A stretch of 53,241 bases of DNA. Origin: an uncultured Planctomycetota bacterium (GTDB lineage: Bacteria > Planctomycetota > UBA1135 > GCA-002686595). Numbering within the stretch: position 1 is the stretch's first letter; every line of letters starts with the position of its first letter. The notes under the pieces were generated by a model. It was not told where the DNA came from. It saw only the letters and a program-made list of their open reading frames with translations, and made no database searches. The stretch is taken from the NCBI GenBank assembly GCA_903928115.1, contig CAIYPP010000149.1, forward strand, positions 1 through 53,241. The letters are read 5' to 3'. This document shows, in pieces, positions 25,201 to 33,115 of the stretch. A program made the position numbers and the translations under genes.

Positions 25201-25848
25201 GAGCCACGCACCGAGCTTGGGCTCGAGGGTCACCGTGGCGCCCTTCGCGGGCTCCTTCACCTCGATCGACTTCTGCAGGTAGCAGTAGCGCGCGCGGAGC
25301 TCGATCACGCCGACCGGCGAGTCCTTGGAGAAGCGCGCGACGAAGCCGCCGCGGCCGTCGCTCTCGCAGGGCACGCTGAGCGCGCGCTCGTCGGGCGGCG
25401 TCGGGGTGCGGTCGCCGGAGAAGGCTCGCATCATCTGGCCCATGTCGACGCCCGACGGGTTCCAGTTCGACGCCGCGCCGCGGGCGGCGGGCTCGTTCTT
25501 GTAGGCCGAGATCGGGAAGCTCGTCGCCACGACCTCGAGCACCTCGTCGGTCGGGACGCCCGCCGGAAGGACCACGGCGATCGGTACGACGTGCGCGTCG
25601 GCGAGCAGGTTGGCCTCGCGGTCGGCGCGGGCGTCGGTCGCGGCCACGTCGGCGCGCTCACCCGACTCGGCGGCGGGCTCCGCGGGCGCGCTCAGGTCCT
25701 CGGGGCTCGCCGCCGCCGGCTCCGCGGCTGCGACGGCCTGCTCCGCCACGGCGCCCGCTCCGGCGGGCTCACGCCGCAGCCACACGAGCAGTCCGACGAC
25801 CAACAGGATGAGCGGAATCGACCCGAGGAGCAGTTTTCGCTGGTTCAT
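22291..25848 (-). CDS. Giant membrane-anchored carboxypeptidase-regulatory-like repeat protein
   Basis: The 1185-residue protein begins with an N-terminal membrane anchor (LLLGSIPLILLVVGLLVWL) and a Glu/Ala-rich linker, then about nine successive beta-sandwich modules of the carboxypeptidase-regulatory/Cna-B kind. Each has the pattern SGxVLxxDGxPVAGAxV, then a TDxxGRF segment, then PGxYTLxA. Such modules usually form extracytoplasmic stalks or adhesive surfaces; no enzymatic domain is seen. I chose the ATG at 25848 because the anchor then follows at once; the frame extends 30 codons upstream without merit. Its end (PGKYRVTATDDAGKSESKPL) is nearly matched in the protein at 48252-51695, its paralogue. 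An intrinsic terminator follows. Confidence 0.85.
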   Translation of the reverse strand: MNQRKLLLGSIPLILLVVGLLVWLRREPAGAGAVAEQAVAAAEPAAASPEDLSAPAEPAAESGERADVAATDARADREANLLADAHVVPIAVVLPAGVPTDEVLEVVATSFPISAYKNEPAARGAASNWNPSGVDMGQMMRAFSGDRTPTPPDERALSVPCESDGRGGFVARFSKDSPVGVIELRARYCYLQKSIEVKEPAKGATVTLEPKLGAWLTGSVVLPARLPSGSDVTQLANTDVVLVGWSMGGGNHSLRTRLSPELGFSAGGLRSGLNYFLTIDPQFLVPVIDAEVTAREGEHVERSYNLAAGARVRGTVRLPDGSPAKGAQVRVSGGGGGGMDWIRGALGRTQVTGADGTFDLQGITPGKPDLNAQLDGYVDALREKFELAEGELVENVVLDLGAGNTVSGIVLWPDRTPVANATVQIAPERGADAQQSMRNAMRGGFRGAMRAMGGEIETVKTDETGRFTCSGIAWSSVLVTAKESKAIDGFPAEWRAKAGPSPASGPFELVLEAPLPIRGVVLDGAGKPIEEFRIQVSAAGSASNNRGGPMGGNFAAMFGSGGDSKDFSGRTDGTFVVYVESGSYELRAESAGFSRSEAKRANAPSADVLEFRLARTCEISGVVLSPTGAPVAGAKVTHSQDSGRGMFGRMGGKNATSDSEGRFTIADVPPGMAALRAESDAWAPSLEMEVTVDPVAGARDVVLNLRMGGRLEGEIYDSTGRPDADRQIMVGNFGPGGGDMGGNTKSDANGRFVAERIAPGKYNVMAMPRMNTLANAASSDGEFDVAGMMSQLKMTPVEILDGQTTRVVLGAPPANPVRVSGRVLQGDRGLEKGLVMAFAEGNTMLSSMKTGRIAPDGSYSLTLDAPGDYAFVVGAQLGDPNSTEFQESIPQVPELNLDLKLPGGSIRGRVLGPDGAPAANVPLTAEREGRATIFAFDMGRTQETAEDGTFTITNLRPGSYTLRVGNSGFAGAFGRTARFGTAVVTGLELKDGATLDGIEIRLEGPCTIEGVVRSGDGKPISGAAVFVRDSAGRVVNPLSSCMTNTDGRFKFEGASPGTYTLSARREQMTTRESGAVRTGTGEVAEVELVMEGGTMLKVSVEDGQGNSVRASIRVVDDAGREYGNMMSAESFRTMFTEGFSSTEQRLGPLPPGKYRVTATDDAGKSESKPLSLSGQAERNLRIKLD

Positions 25849-26115
25849 GGCGCAGAGGGCAGGGGCCGCAGGGGGCGAGCAGGGGGCTCCGTCCGCGGGC
25901 GTGCGCAGAAGGCAATCCTCGTGCCCGTGGGCGGGCACCCGGGGGCCAGAGAGGTTAGGCCCGACCCCAGCGCGCCACCATGGCCGCCGAGTCGATGACT
26001 ACGCACCCCTGCCTTCCGCGGTTGCAGCCGCGGGTGGGAGAAGGTGGCGTCGGGTGGGACCGCGGGGCTCCCCAAAACAGGCTGCGCGGGCCCCGAGGGA
26101 GCGTTTCGAGGTCGC
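25849..26115. other. Intergenic spacer with CCGCGG inverted repeat
   Basis: This 267-bp gap separates two minus-strand genes. It should hold the promoter of the giant repeat-protein gene and the end of the glucan operon, but I see no convincing -10/-35 pair. CCGCGG at 26016-26021 and 26028-26033 form a 6-bp hairpin with a 6-nt loop, without a T-run. Short open frames across it look like chance readings. Confidence 0.3.
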
Positions 26116-29100
26116 TCAGGCCCAGACCGCGAGGTCCGCGAAGCCGTCGTCGATGCCCTTGCCGGGGTGGGCGCGGACGCGGATGCCGTAGGCGAAGTTG
26201 CCCGAGCGCGCGAGGACGTGGGCACCGGCGAAGGTCTGCAGGCGACCCTCGGGAGCGCCGGTCGGAGCGAGCACGATCGCGAGCGGGTTGCGGAGCTCGC
26301 CGCCTTGCTTCGAATGGCCGAGGACCAGCTCGACGTTCACGTCCTCGGGCGCGAGCCCCGCGAGGTCGACCGTGACGCGCGCGTCGACGCTGTCGCCGAC
26401 CTTGAGGCCGGAGAGGTCCGAGACCTGCGCTTCGCGGATCGCGAGCTCACCGAAGGCCTTGCGCAGGCGGGTGCGCGACGCGGCGAAGCTGCGGGCGACG
26501 GCGAAGCGGTCGCGGGCGAGCTCGGTCGCGGCGAGCGCCATCGGCGCATAGGCGCGGTCGCGGTATTCCGACACCATGCGGTCGGTGTTGAACTCCGCGG
26601 GCAGCGTGGCGAGCGAGTGCAGCGCGCGCTCGAGCCAGCGGCGCGGCACATTGCCCGAGTCGCGCTCGAAGAACAGCGGGCGCAGCTCGTTCTCGATCAG
26701 CTCGACGATGCTGCGGCTGTCGGTCTCGTCCTGCAGCGCGGGGTTGGGCCACGCGCGCTCCTCGCCGACCGTCCAGCCGTTCTTGCCGTCGAAGCCCTCG
26801 ATCCACCAGCCGTCGGCGATCGAGAGGTTCAGGCCGCCGTTGGCGGCGACCTTCATGCCCGAGGTGCCGCTCGCTTCGAGCGTGCGGATCGGGTTGTTGA
26901 GCCACACATCGACGCCCTGCACGAGTGCGCGGGCGAGCTCGATGTCGTAGTCCTCGAGGAAGAAGATCTTGCCCGCGACCTCGGGGCGGCGCGTGTACTC
27001 GACCACGCGGCGCAGGATCTTCTGGCCTTCGCCGTCGCGCGGGTGTGCCTTGCCGGCGAAGAAGAGGCGCACGGGGCGGCGCTCGTCGGCGACGAGCGCG
27101 GCGAGGCGGTCGAGGTCACGGAAGATGAGGTCCGCGCGCTTGTAAGGCGCGAAGCGGCGGGCGAAGCCGATCAGCAGCGCGTCCGGGTCGAGGCCCGCGA
27201 GCACCTTCTGCATCAGCGCCGGGCTGTCGTGGCGCTCGAGGAACGAGCGCTCGATGTTGACGCGCGCGTGCGCGAGCAGGCGCTGGCGCAGCGCGGTGCG
27301 CGCGGCCCACAGCGCGGCGGGGTCGAGCTTGCGCGAGCGCTCGGTCACATCGGCGCCGCACACAGGCGCGGCACCGCCGCCGCACAGACGCTGGATCTCG
27401 GGGTGCATCCACGACGAGAGGTGCACGCCGTTCGTCACCGAAGTGATCGGCAGTTCGCTGCGCAGGAGCCGCGGCCAGAACGGACGCAGCAGGTCCTTGG
27501 AGACCTCGCCGTGGAGCTTGCTCACGCCGTTGACGAAGCCCGCGAAGCTCATCGCGAGGTACGTCATGTTGAAGTTGACGCGATCTTCCGGCGCGGTGCC
27601 GAGCGACATGAAGCGCTCCCACGTCACGCCGAGCCAACCGTCGATGTCGCTGAAGTAGCGCCGCATCAGGTCTTCGCCGAAGCGATCGTGACCGGCGGGG
27701 ACGGGCGTGTGGGTGGTGAACGCGGTCGTCGCGCGGACGAGCTCGCGGGCCTCGTCGAAGGTGAGACCGTGATCGCGGATCAGGCGCGCCGTGCGCGAGA
27801 GCACGAGGAACGCCGCATGGCCTTCGTTGATGTGGAACACCGAGGGCTCGATGCCCATCGCGCCGAGCAGCTTCACGCCGCCGCGGCCGAGCACGAGCTC
27901 TTGCCGCAGGCGCTGCTCGTGGTCGCCGCCATAGAGCTGCTGCGTGATGCCGCGGTCCTCGGGGCGGTTCTTGTCGTTGTCGGCGTCGAGCAGGTAGAGG
28001 TCGACGCGTCCGACGCGCACGTGCCACGCGCGCAGGTGCAGCGTGGCCGAAGGCAGCGGGAGCTGCACTTCGAGCGGCTTGCCTTCCGCGTCGCGGACGA
28101 GCTCGACCGCGAGGTTGCGCGGGTCGTTGTCGGATTCGAGCGCGAGCTGCTCGCCGTCGGAGCTGATCTTCTGGCGCAGGTAGCCCGCACGGTAGTACAG
28201 ACCCACGCCGATCAAGGGCAGCGCGAGGTCGCTCGCGGACTTCAGGTGGTCGCCGGCGAGGATGCCGAGGCCACCCGAGTACACCTTGAGCGACTCGTGG
28301 ATGCCGAACTCGGCGCAGAAGTAGGCCACGGGGTTTGCGGCCGTGATCGCACCGAAACGTGCGCCCGCCTTGCGCGCCATGTACGCGTCGAAGCGAGCGA
28401 GCACGCGGCGGAGCTTCGCGACGTAGGCCTTGTCGTGCGCTCGCGCGGCGATGTCCTCGGGGAACGCCATGCGCAGGAACAGGACCGGGTTGTGGCCGCT
28501 CGAGTCCCAGCCGACCTGCGAGATGTCCTCGAAGAGCGACGGACCTTCGGGGTCCCAGCACCAGTAGAGGTTGCGCGAGAGGCGCTCGAGACCCGCGAGC
28601 TCGTCGGGCAACGTGGCGGAGACTTCGAACGAGTACAGGCGCGGCCGCGCGCCCTCGACGGGCGGCGCGACGCTGAGCGCGACGCGCGGACGGAAGCGCG
28701 CCATCGGCTGACCGTCGATGCGCGTCTTGACCGCCGCGAGCGAGCGCTCGAAGGCGGTGTAGTAGCGCTCGACGAGGCCCGACCATGCGGTGCGCTGCGC
28801 CGTCTGGCGGCAGGCTTCGACCACGCCCTTGCGGCCGAGCTCTTCGGCGACGAAGCGCTCGATCCAGCGGCCGAGCTCGCTCGCCGCGCTGGCGTCGTCG
28901 AGCTTGCTGCGCTCGAGCAGCCACACGCCGTCACCGGGGCCGAGCTTCTCCTCCTTCGCCCACAGGCCGAAGCCCGCGAGGTCGGTGGTCACCGTCGGCA
29001 CGCCGACGGTCAAGCTCTCCTCGGGCGTGTAGCCCCAAGGCTCGTAGAACGACGGGAAGAGCGACAGGTCGACCGCGCGCAGGACCGCCTCGTAGGGCAG

Positions 29101-30327
29101 GTCGAGGAAGCCGTCGGTCTTGTGCAGGTAGATCGGGATCTGCACGAGCGTCACGCGCGAGCCCACGGAGTTCGTGAGGCCGAGGCGCAGCGCGTTCTTT
29201 TGGATCGGGTCGTTCTCGGGGTCGATCAGGTTGTGCGTCGAGATGCCGAGCGCGTCGCTCGCGGGCGCGTCGGGGTGCGCAAGGCGCCCGCGCAGCGCCT
29301 GCGAGATGCCCGACTGTCCCGCGGGGACCGCGAAGAACGCGACGACCTCGCGGCCCGCGCGCGTCTGCACTTGGGCGAGCGACTCCATCAGGAGGTCGAG
29401 GCCCTTGTTGTGGAACTCGTAGCGGCCCGAGGCGAGCAGGAACGCGGCCTTCGAGACATCGCGGCCGAGGAAACGTGAGGCGAGTGCGCCGAGGCGTTGG
29501 CGCGCTTCGTCGCGCAGCACCGGACCGGCGAGCTCGTCGATCACCGAGAGGTCGATGCCATTGGGGAGCAGCGGCTCGGCGCGGCGTCCGAGCAGGAGCT
29601 CGGCCTCGCGCGCGGTGATCTCGCTCACCGTCGTGAACACGTCCGCCTTGCGTGCGCAGGTCGACTCCATCGAGTGCTTCGAGCGCACGCCGCAGTCGCT
29701 CGCGGCTTGCTCCGGCGTGCGGCCGCGCAGGCCCGCGGCGGGCTCGCTGCCGCCGTGTGCGAGGCTGCGGCCGAGGATCGTGGCGTGGGTCGTGAAGACC
29801 GTGCCCACCGCCGGAAGCTTGTGTTGGAGGTAGAGCAGGCCCGAGCCCGTCATCCACTCGTGGAACTGCGCGACGGCGTGGCCGGTCGTGCGCGAGACGT
29901 GCTCTTGGCACCAGCGCTCGATCACCATCGCCGCGGCCCAGCCGAACATCACGGGCTCGTCGTAGTCCCAGCCGCCGGTGATCGAGTCGACGCCGTGCGC
30001 CGTCCACAGCTCTGCGAGGATGTCGTTCTTGCGCGCGTACAGGCCGGTGAACTCGACCAAGATCGTGCGCGGGCTGCCCGGGATGCGCCAGCGGCCGACG
30101 CGGACGGGAACGCCCATCTCGCGACAGGCCTGCACGAAGCTCTCGTGCCCCGGCTCCTCGACGAACACGTCGTTGGACTCGCGCTTGCCGAGCAGCCACG
30201 GTCCCAGCGCGATGTACTCGTCGCCGAAGCGCTCGACCAGCGTCTTGGCCTTGGTCGAGATGACGGTGTGGATGCCGCCGACCTTGTTGCAGACTTCCCA
30301 GCTGACTTCGAAGAGGGTGAAGGTCAC
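26116..30327 (-). CDS. Glycogen synthase (GT3-type) - alpha-glucan phosphorylase (GT35) fusion
   Basis: The 1403-residue protein joins two opposed glycogen activities. Residues 1 to about 560 resemble eukaryotic-type glycogen synthase (GT3): SWEVCNKVGGIHTVISTKA at the N-terminus, HEWMTG, TTHATILGRSLA and YEPWGYTPEESL. From about 590 on it is a glucan phosphorylase with the leading DUF3417 region (SRNLYWCWDPEGPSLF), the AYFCAEFGIHESLKVYSGGLGILAGDH type block (cited here as positions about 690-716) and the PLP-lysine site GTSGMKVAANGG. It starts with GTG at 30327, overlapping the upstream amylase stop codon, in a four-gene glucan operon. Similar fusions are known in Bacteroidetes, as far as I recall. 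Both halves appear complete. Confidence 0.9.
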   Translation of the reverse strand: MTFTLFEVSWEVCNKVGGIHTVISTKAKTLVERFGDEYIALGPWLLGKRESNDVFVEEPGHESFVQACREMGVPVRVGRWRIPGSPRTILVEFTGLYARKNDILAELWTAHGVDSITGGWDYDEPVMFGWAAAMVIERWCQEHVSRTTGHAVAQFHEWMTGSGLLYLQHKLPAVGTVFTTHATILGRSLAHGGSEPAAGLRGRTPEQAASDCGVRSKHSMESTCARKADVFTTVSEITAREAELLLGRRAEPLLPNGIDLSVIDELAGPVLRDEARQRLGALASRFLGRDVSKAAFLLASGRYEFHNKGLDLLMESLAQVQTRAGREVVAFFAVPAGQSGISQALRGRLAHPDAPASDALGISTHNLIDPENDPIQKNALRLGLTNSVGSRVTLVQIPIYLHKTDGFLDLPYEAVLRAVDLSLFPSFYEPWGYTPEESLTVGVPTVTTDLAGFGLWAKEEKLGPGDGVWLLERSKLDDASAASELGRWIERFVAEELGRKGVVEACRQTAQRTAWSGLVERYYTAFERSLAAVKTRIDGQPMARFRPRVALSVAPPVEGARPRLYSFEVSATLPDELAGLERLSRNLYWCWDPEGPSLFEDISQVGWDSSGHNPVLFLRMAFPEDIAARAHDKAYVAKLRRVLARFDAYMARKAGARFGAITAANPVAYFCAEFGIHESLKVYSGGLGILAGDHLKSASDLALPLIGVGLYYRAGYLRQKISSDGEQLALESDNDPRNLAVELVRDAEGKPLEVQLPLPSATLHLRAWHVRVGRVDLYLLDADNDKNRPEDRGITQQLYGGDHEQRLRQELVLGRGGVKLLGAMGIEPSVFHINEGHAAFLVLSRTARLIRDHGLTFDEARELVRATTAFTTHTPVPAGHDRFGEDLMRRYFSDIDGWLGVTWERFMSLGTAPEDRVNFNMTYLAMSFAGFVNGVSKLHGEVSKDLLRPFWPRLLRSELPITSVTNGVHLSSWMHPEIQRLCGGGAAPVCGADVTERSRKLDPAALWAARTALRQRLLAHARVNIERSFLERHDSPALMQKVLAGLDPDALLIGFARRFAPYKRADLIFRDLDRLAALVADERRPVRLFFAGKAHPRDGEGQKILRRVVEYTRRPEVAGKIFFLEDYDIELARALVQGVDVWLNNPIRTLEASGTSGMKVAANGGLNLSIADGWWIEGFDGKNGWTVGEERAWPNPALQDETDSRSIVELIENELRPLFFERDSGNVPRRWLERALHSLATLPAEFNTDRMVSEYRDRAYAPMALAATELARDRFAVARSFAASRTRLRKAFGELAIREAQVSDLSGLKVGDSVDARVTVDLAGLAPEDVNVELVLGHSKQGGELRNPLAIVLAPTGAPEGRLQTFAGAHVLARSGNFAYGIRVRAHPGKGIDDGFADLAVWA

Positions 30328-31637
30328 GGGTTCTCTTGGGTGGCGGTCGTGGCCGGTGCGTCGGGAGTGCGCGGGGCCGCGGAGGCGACGGGTTGCGTGG
30401 TGGAGGCGGTGGGGAGGTCGGTGGAGCGAGCGGGCAGCGCTTCGAGCCCTGCGCGCACTTCGCGGGACAGGTCATCGAACACGTTCATGAACGAGATGAA
30501 CGCGTCGTGCGGAGTGGCGTAGGGGCTGAAGTACTTGTGGACGTCTCCATCGGAGAACCACTTCGTGCACATGTAGTAGACGTGGTCCGAGGTCGAGAGC
30601 CGGCGCCACTTCTGGTACGGGGCTTCCACCCCGGCGGCGGCCAGTTTCTGGACTTCGGGCAGGAGCCCGTAGAGGGCCTCGTGGGCCGCCTTCTGCATCG
30701 GGTTGCCCAGCCAGGCGGTCAGGTCCCGCTCGGCGTCGGCCCAGCTGATGGGGCGCGGGATGTCGAGGCGTGCGACCGGGTCGAGGGTGGCGGCGAGCTC
30801 CGCGGGGGTGCGGAAGTCGAGTGCGCCCGTGGAAAGGCACGCGTCGGGGAGTTCGCGCATGAAACGGAAGATCCCGGTCTCCTCCCACTGGTGCTCGCCG
30901 AAGGTCTCGTAGTCCATGAACAGGCCGACGAAGCGCTCCTTCTCGCCGAGGCCCGCGAGCCAGCGCGCAAAGCGCTCGGCGGGGAGCGGGTACTCCGGCC
31001 ACGACTTGTTCGAGAAGCGAAACGCGATGTCGTCGCTGTAGCGGTACGAGCGCAGGAGGAGCTTGATGCGCTCGCAGCCTTCGGGACGGTACACGCGGTG
31101 CGGGCTGCGCCAGCCCAAGAGCTGGTCGGCTCCCTCGCCGAGGATCGCCGTGAAGCCGAGCTCTTCCGCGCGCCGCGCGACCTCGTTGGTGATCACGAGC
31201 TCCGTGTTGCGGAACGTCGTCGGGCGCTTGCCGAAGAGCCGCTCGATGCGCGCGGCTTGGTCGAGCACCTGTCGGTCGAACTCCTCGATCGAGGCGAGCG
31301 CTGCGAGCGAGTGGTGCGACGTCTCGCCGAGAAACTCGACGCAGCCGGTGGCCGCGAGCTTCTGGAAGCTCTCGATCACCTCGGGGACCCAGCGCTCGAA
31401 CTGGTCGAGCGCCGCGCCGGAGATCGAGTACGAGATGCGGAAGCGGCCCGCGAGCCGCTCGATCGCCGAGAGCATCTGGCGATTCATCGGCAGGTAGCAC
31501 TTCTCCGCGACACGGCGCACGATGCGCGCGTTCTCCGCGTCGTCGAACCACTCGCGGCCCGAGCCGATGTCGAAGAACGTGTAGTGCCGCAGCCGCCAGG
31601 GCTGGTGCACCTGGAAGTAGAAGACGACCGAGCGCAT
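30324..31637 (-). CDS. GH57-family alpha-amylase-like glycoside hydrolase
   Basis: The 437-residue protein starts MRSVVFYFQVHQPWRLR, the hallmark opening of family GH57, which includes alpha-amylases and 4-alpha-glucanotransferases. The putative nucleophile lies in FRNTELVITNE and the acid/base Asp region in GLFMDYETFGEHQWEE. A Pro/Ala/Thr-rich tail of about 35 residues closes the protein. No signal peptide is present, so it is probably cytoplasmic and acts on glycogen or maltodextrin with the other operon enzymes. It overlaps the synthase-phosphorylase gene by 4 bp and lies 47 bp after the GT4 gene. Confidence 0.9.
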   Translation of the reverse strand: MRSVVFYFQVHQPWRLRHYTFFDIGSGREWFDDAENARIVRRVAEKCYLPMNRQMLSAIERLAGRFRISYSISGAALDQFERWVPEVIESFQKLAATGCVEFLGETSHHSLAALASIEEFDRQVLDQAARIERLFGKRPTTFRNTELVITNEVARRAEELGFTAILGEGADQLLGWRSPHRVYRPEGCERIKLLLRSYRYSDDIAFRFSNKSWPEYPLPAERFARWLAGLGEKERFVGLFMDYETFGEHQWEETGIFRFMRELPDACLSTGALDFRTPAELAATLDPVARLDIPRPISWADAERDLTAWLGNPMQKAAHEALYGLLPEVQKLAAAGVEAPYQKWRRLSTSDHVYYMCTKWFSDGDVHKYFSPYATPHDAFISFMNVFDDLSREVRAGLEALPARSTDLPTASTTQPVASAAPRTPDAPATTATQENP

Positions 31638-31684
31638 GGGGGGAGGATAGGGACTGCGGCGCCCGACTTCAGCCCCCGCGCCGC

Positions 31685-33115
31685 TCAAGCCGGGGCGAGC
31701 TCGTGGTAGACACGGGCGAGCACGCCCGCGCGCTCGTCCCAGCTCATGGCGCGCACCTCGTCGCGCCCGGCGTCGAGCAAGTGCTCGCGCAGCGCGGGAT
31801 AGCGCAGCAAGGCGAGGATCTTGTTGGCAATGTCCTGCACGTCCCAGAAATCGACCTTGAGGGCGTTGCGCAGGACCTCGGACACGCCGCTTTGGCGCGA
31901 GACGATCACGGGCACGTCGAGCGCTAGTGCCTCGAGCGGCGAGATGCCGAAGGGCTCGGACACCGACGGCATGACGTAGATGTCGGCCATCGAATACACG
32001 CGCTCGACGTCGGCACCCGTGAGGAAGCCCGTGAAGTGCACGTGGCGCGCGAGCCCCATGCGCGCGGCGCGCTCGACCATCTTCGGCAGCATGTCGCCGG
32101 AGCCGACCATGACGAACTTGACGCGCGGCTCGACCGCGACCACGCGCGCGGCGGCCTCGAGGAAGTAGTCGGGACCTTTTTGATAGGTGACGCGGCCCAA
32201 AAAGAGCACGACGGGCTCGGGGATGTGGCGTTCGCTTCCGAGTGCGCGCGCTTGCTCGCCCTTGTTCACCGCGTTGTGCACGACGCGCAGCTTGTCCTCG
32301 GCGACGCGGTAGTGGCGCTGGAGCTTCTGTGCGGTGTAGTGGCTGACGCACACGACGCGCTCGGCGTGGTCGAGGCCGAGCTGCTCGAGGTCGCGGATGC
32401 GGGTGTTCGGCGTGTCGCCCGAGCGGTCGTGCTCGGTTGCGTGCACGTGGCAAGCGAGGGGCTTTCCGCTCGCGCGCGCAGCGGCGATCCCCGCGGGAAA
32501 CGTCATCCAATCGTGGGCGTGGATCACGTCGAAGGTCTCGCGTCGCGCCAGCTCGGCCGCGCAGCGTGCGTAGCGCTCGACTTCGCCGAATAGATCGGCT
32601 CCGTAGCGGCCGGTGAACTCCAAGCGACGGCGCGCGCGACGACGGACCTCGACTTCCTCGGTGCGCTCGATGGTGCGCGCGGCACCTTCCCCGCGCTCGC
32701 GGCGCACGTCGGCGTGGACGCGCCAGCGCTCGCCCTTGCGCGGCGCGAGGCTGCCGAGCCATGCCTCGAGGGCGCCCGGCGACTCGTAGGCCGAGGGCCG
32801 CGGCGCGTCGTGCGGGGGGAGCACGAAGCTCTCCCTCTCCGCGCGCCAACTCACGAACTCGCGCTCCGTGGCGGCGCCGGGCTCGTTCTCGCTCACGCGG
32901 CGCAGCTCGCGCTCGGTCCACTCGTCGTCGACCTCGACCTCGTTGCAGCCGATCACGCGCGCGAAGCGCTGATCTTCGTCGCCGTGCGCGCGCGGAATCA
33001 CGAACGTGACTTCGACGCCGTGCCGGTGCAGTCCCTCGCACAATCCCGCGCAGGCCGTGGCGAGCCCGCCCGTGATGTGCGGGGGGAACTCCCAGCCCAG
33101 CATCAGGACCTTCAT
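31685..33115 (-). CDS. GT4-family glycosyltransferase (glycogen/starch synthase-like)
   Basis: The 476-residue protein begins KVLMLGWEFPPHITGGLATAC, the opening of archaeal/bacterial glycogen synthase-like GT4 enzymes, and contains a long charged insertion (about 60-185), then HAHDWMTFPAGI, LFLGRVTYQKGPDYF and SVSEPFGISPLEALAL with the conserved EPFGxxxLE retaining-transferase motif. It probably transfers glucose from a nucleotide sugar to an alpha-glucan; with a second synthase in the same operon its exact product is open. Its ATG overlaps the stop codon of the debranching-enzyme gene (ATGA). Confidence 0.88.
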   Translation of the reverse strand: MKVLMLGWEFPPHITGGLATACAGLCEGLHRHGVEVTFVIPRAHGDEDQRFARVIGCNEVEVDDEWTERELRRVSENEPGAATEREFVSWRAERESFVLPPHDAPRPSAYESPGALEAWLGSLAPRKGERWRVHADVRRERGEGAARTIERTEEVEVRRRARRRLEFTGRYGADLFGEVERYARCAAELARRETFDVIHAHDWMTFPAGIAAARASGKPLACHVHATEHDRSGDTPNTRIRDLEQLGLDHAERVVCVSHYTAQKLQRHYRVAEDKLRVVHNAVNKGEQARALGSERHIPEPVVLFLGRVTYQKGPDYFLEAAARVVAVEPRVKFVMVGSGDMLPKMVERAARMGLARHVHFTGFLTGADVERVYSMADIYVMPSVSEPFGISPLEALALDVPVIVSRQSGVSEVLRNALKVDFWDVQDIANKILALLRYPALREHLLDAGRDEVRAMSWDERAGVLARVYHELAPA

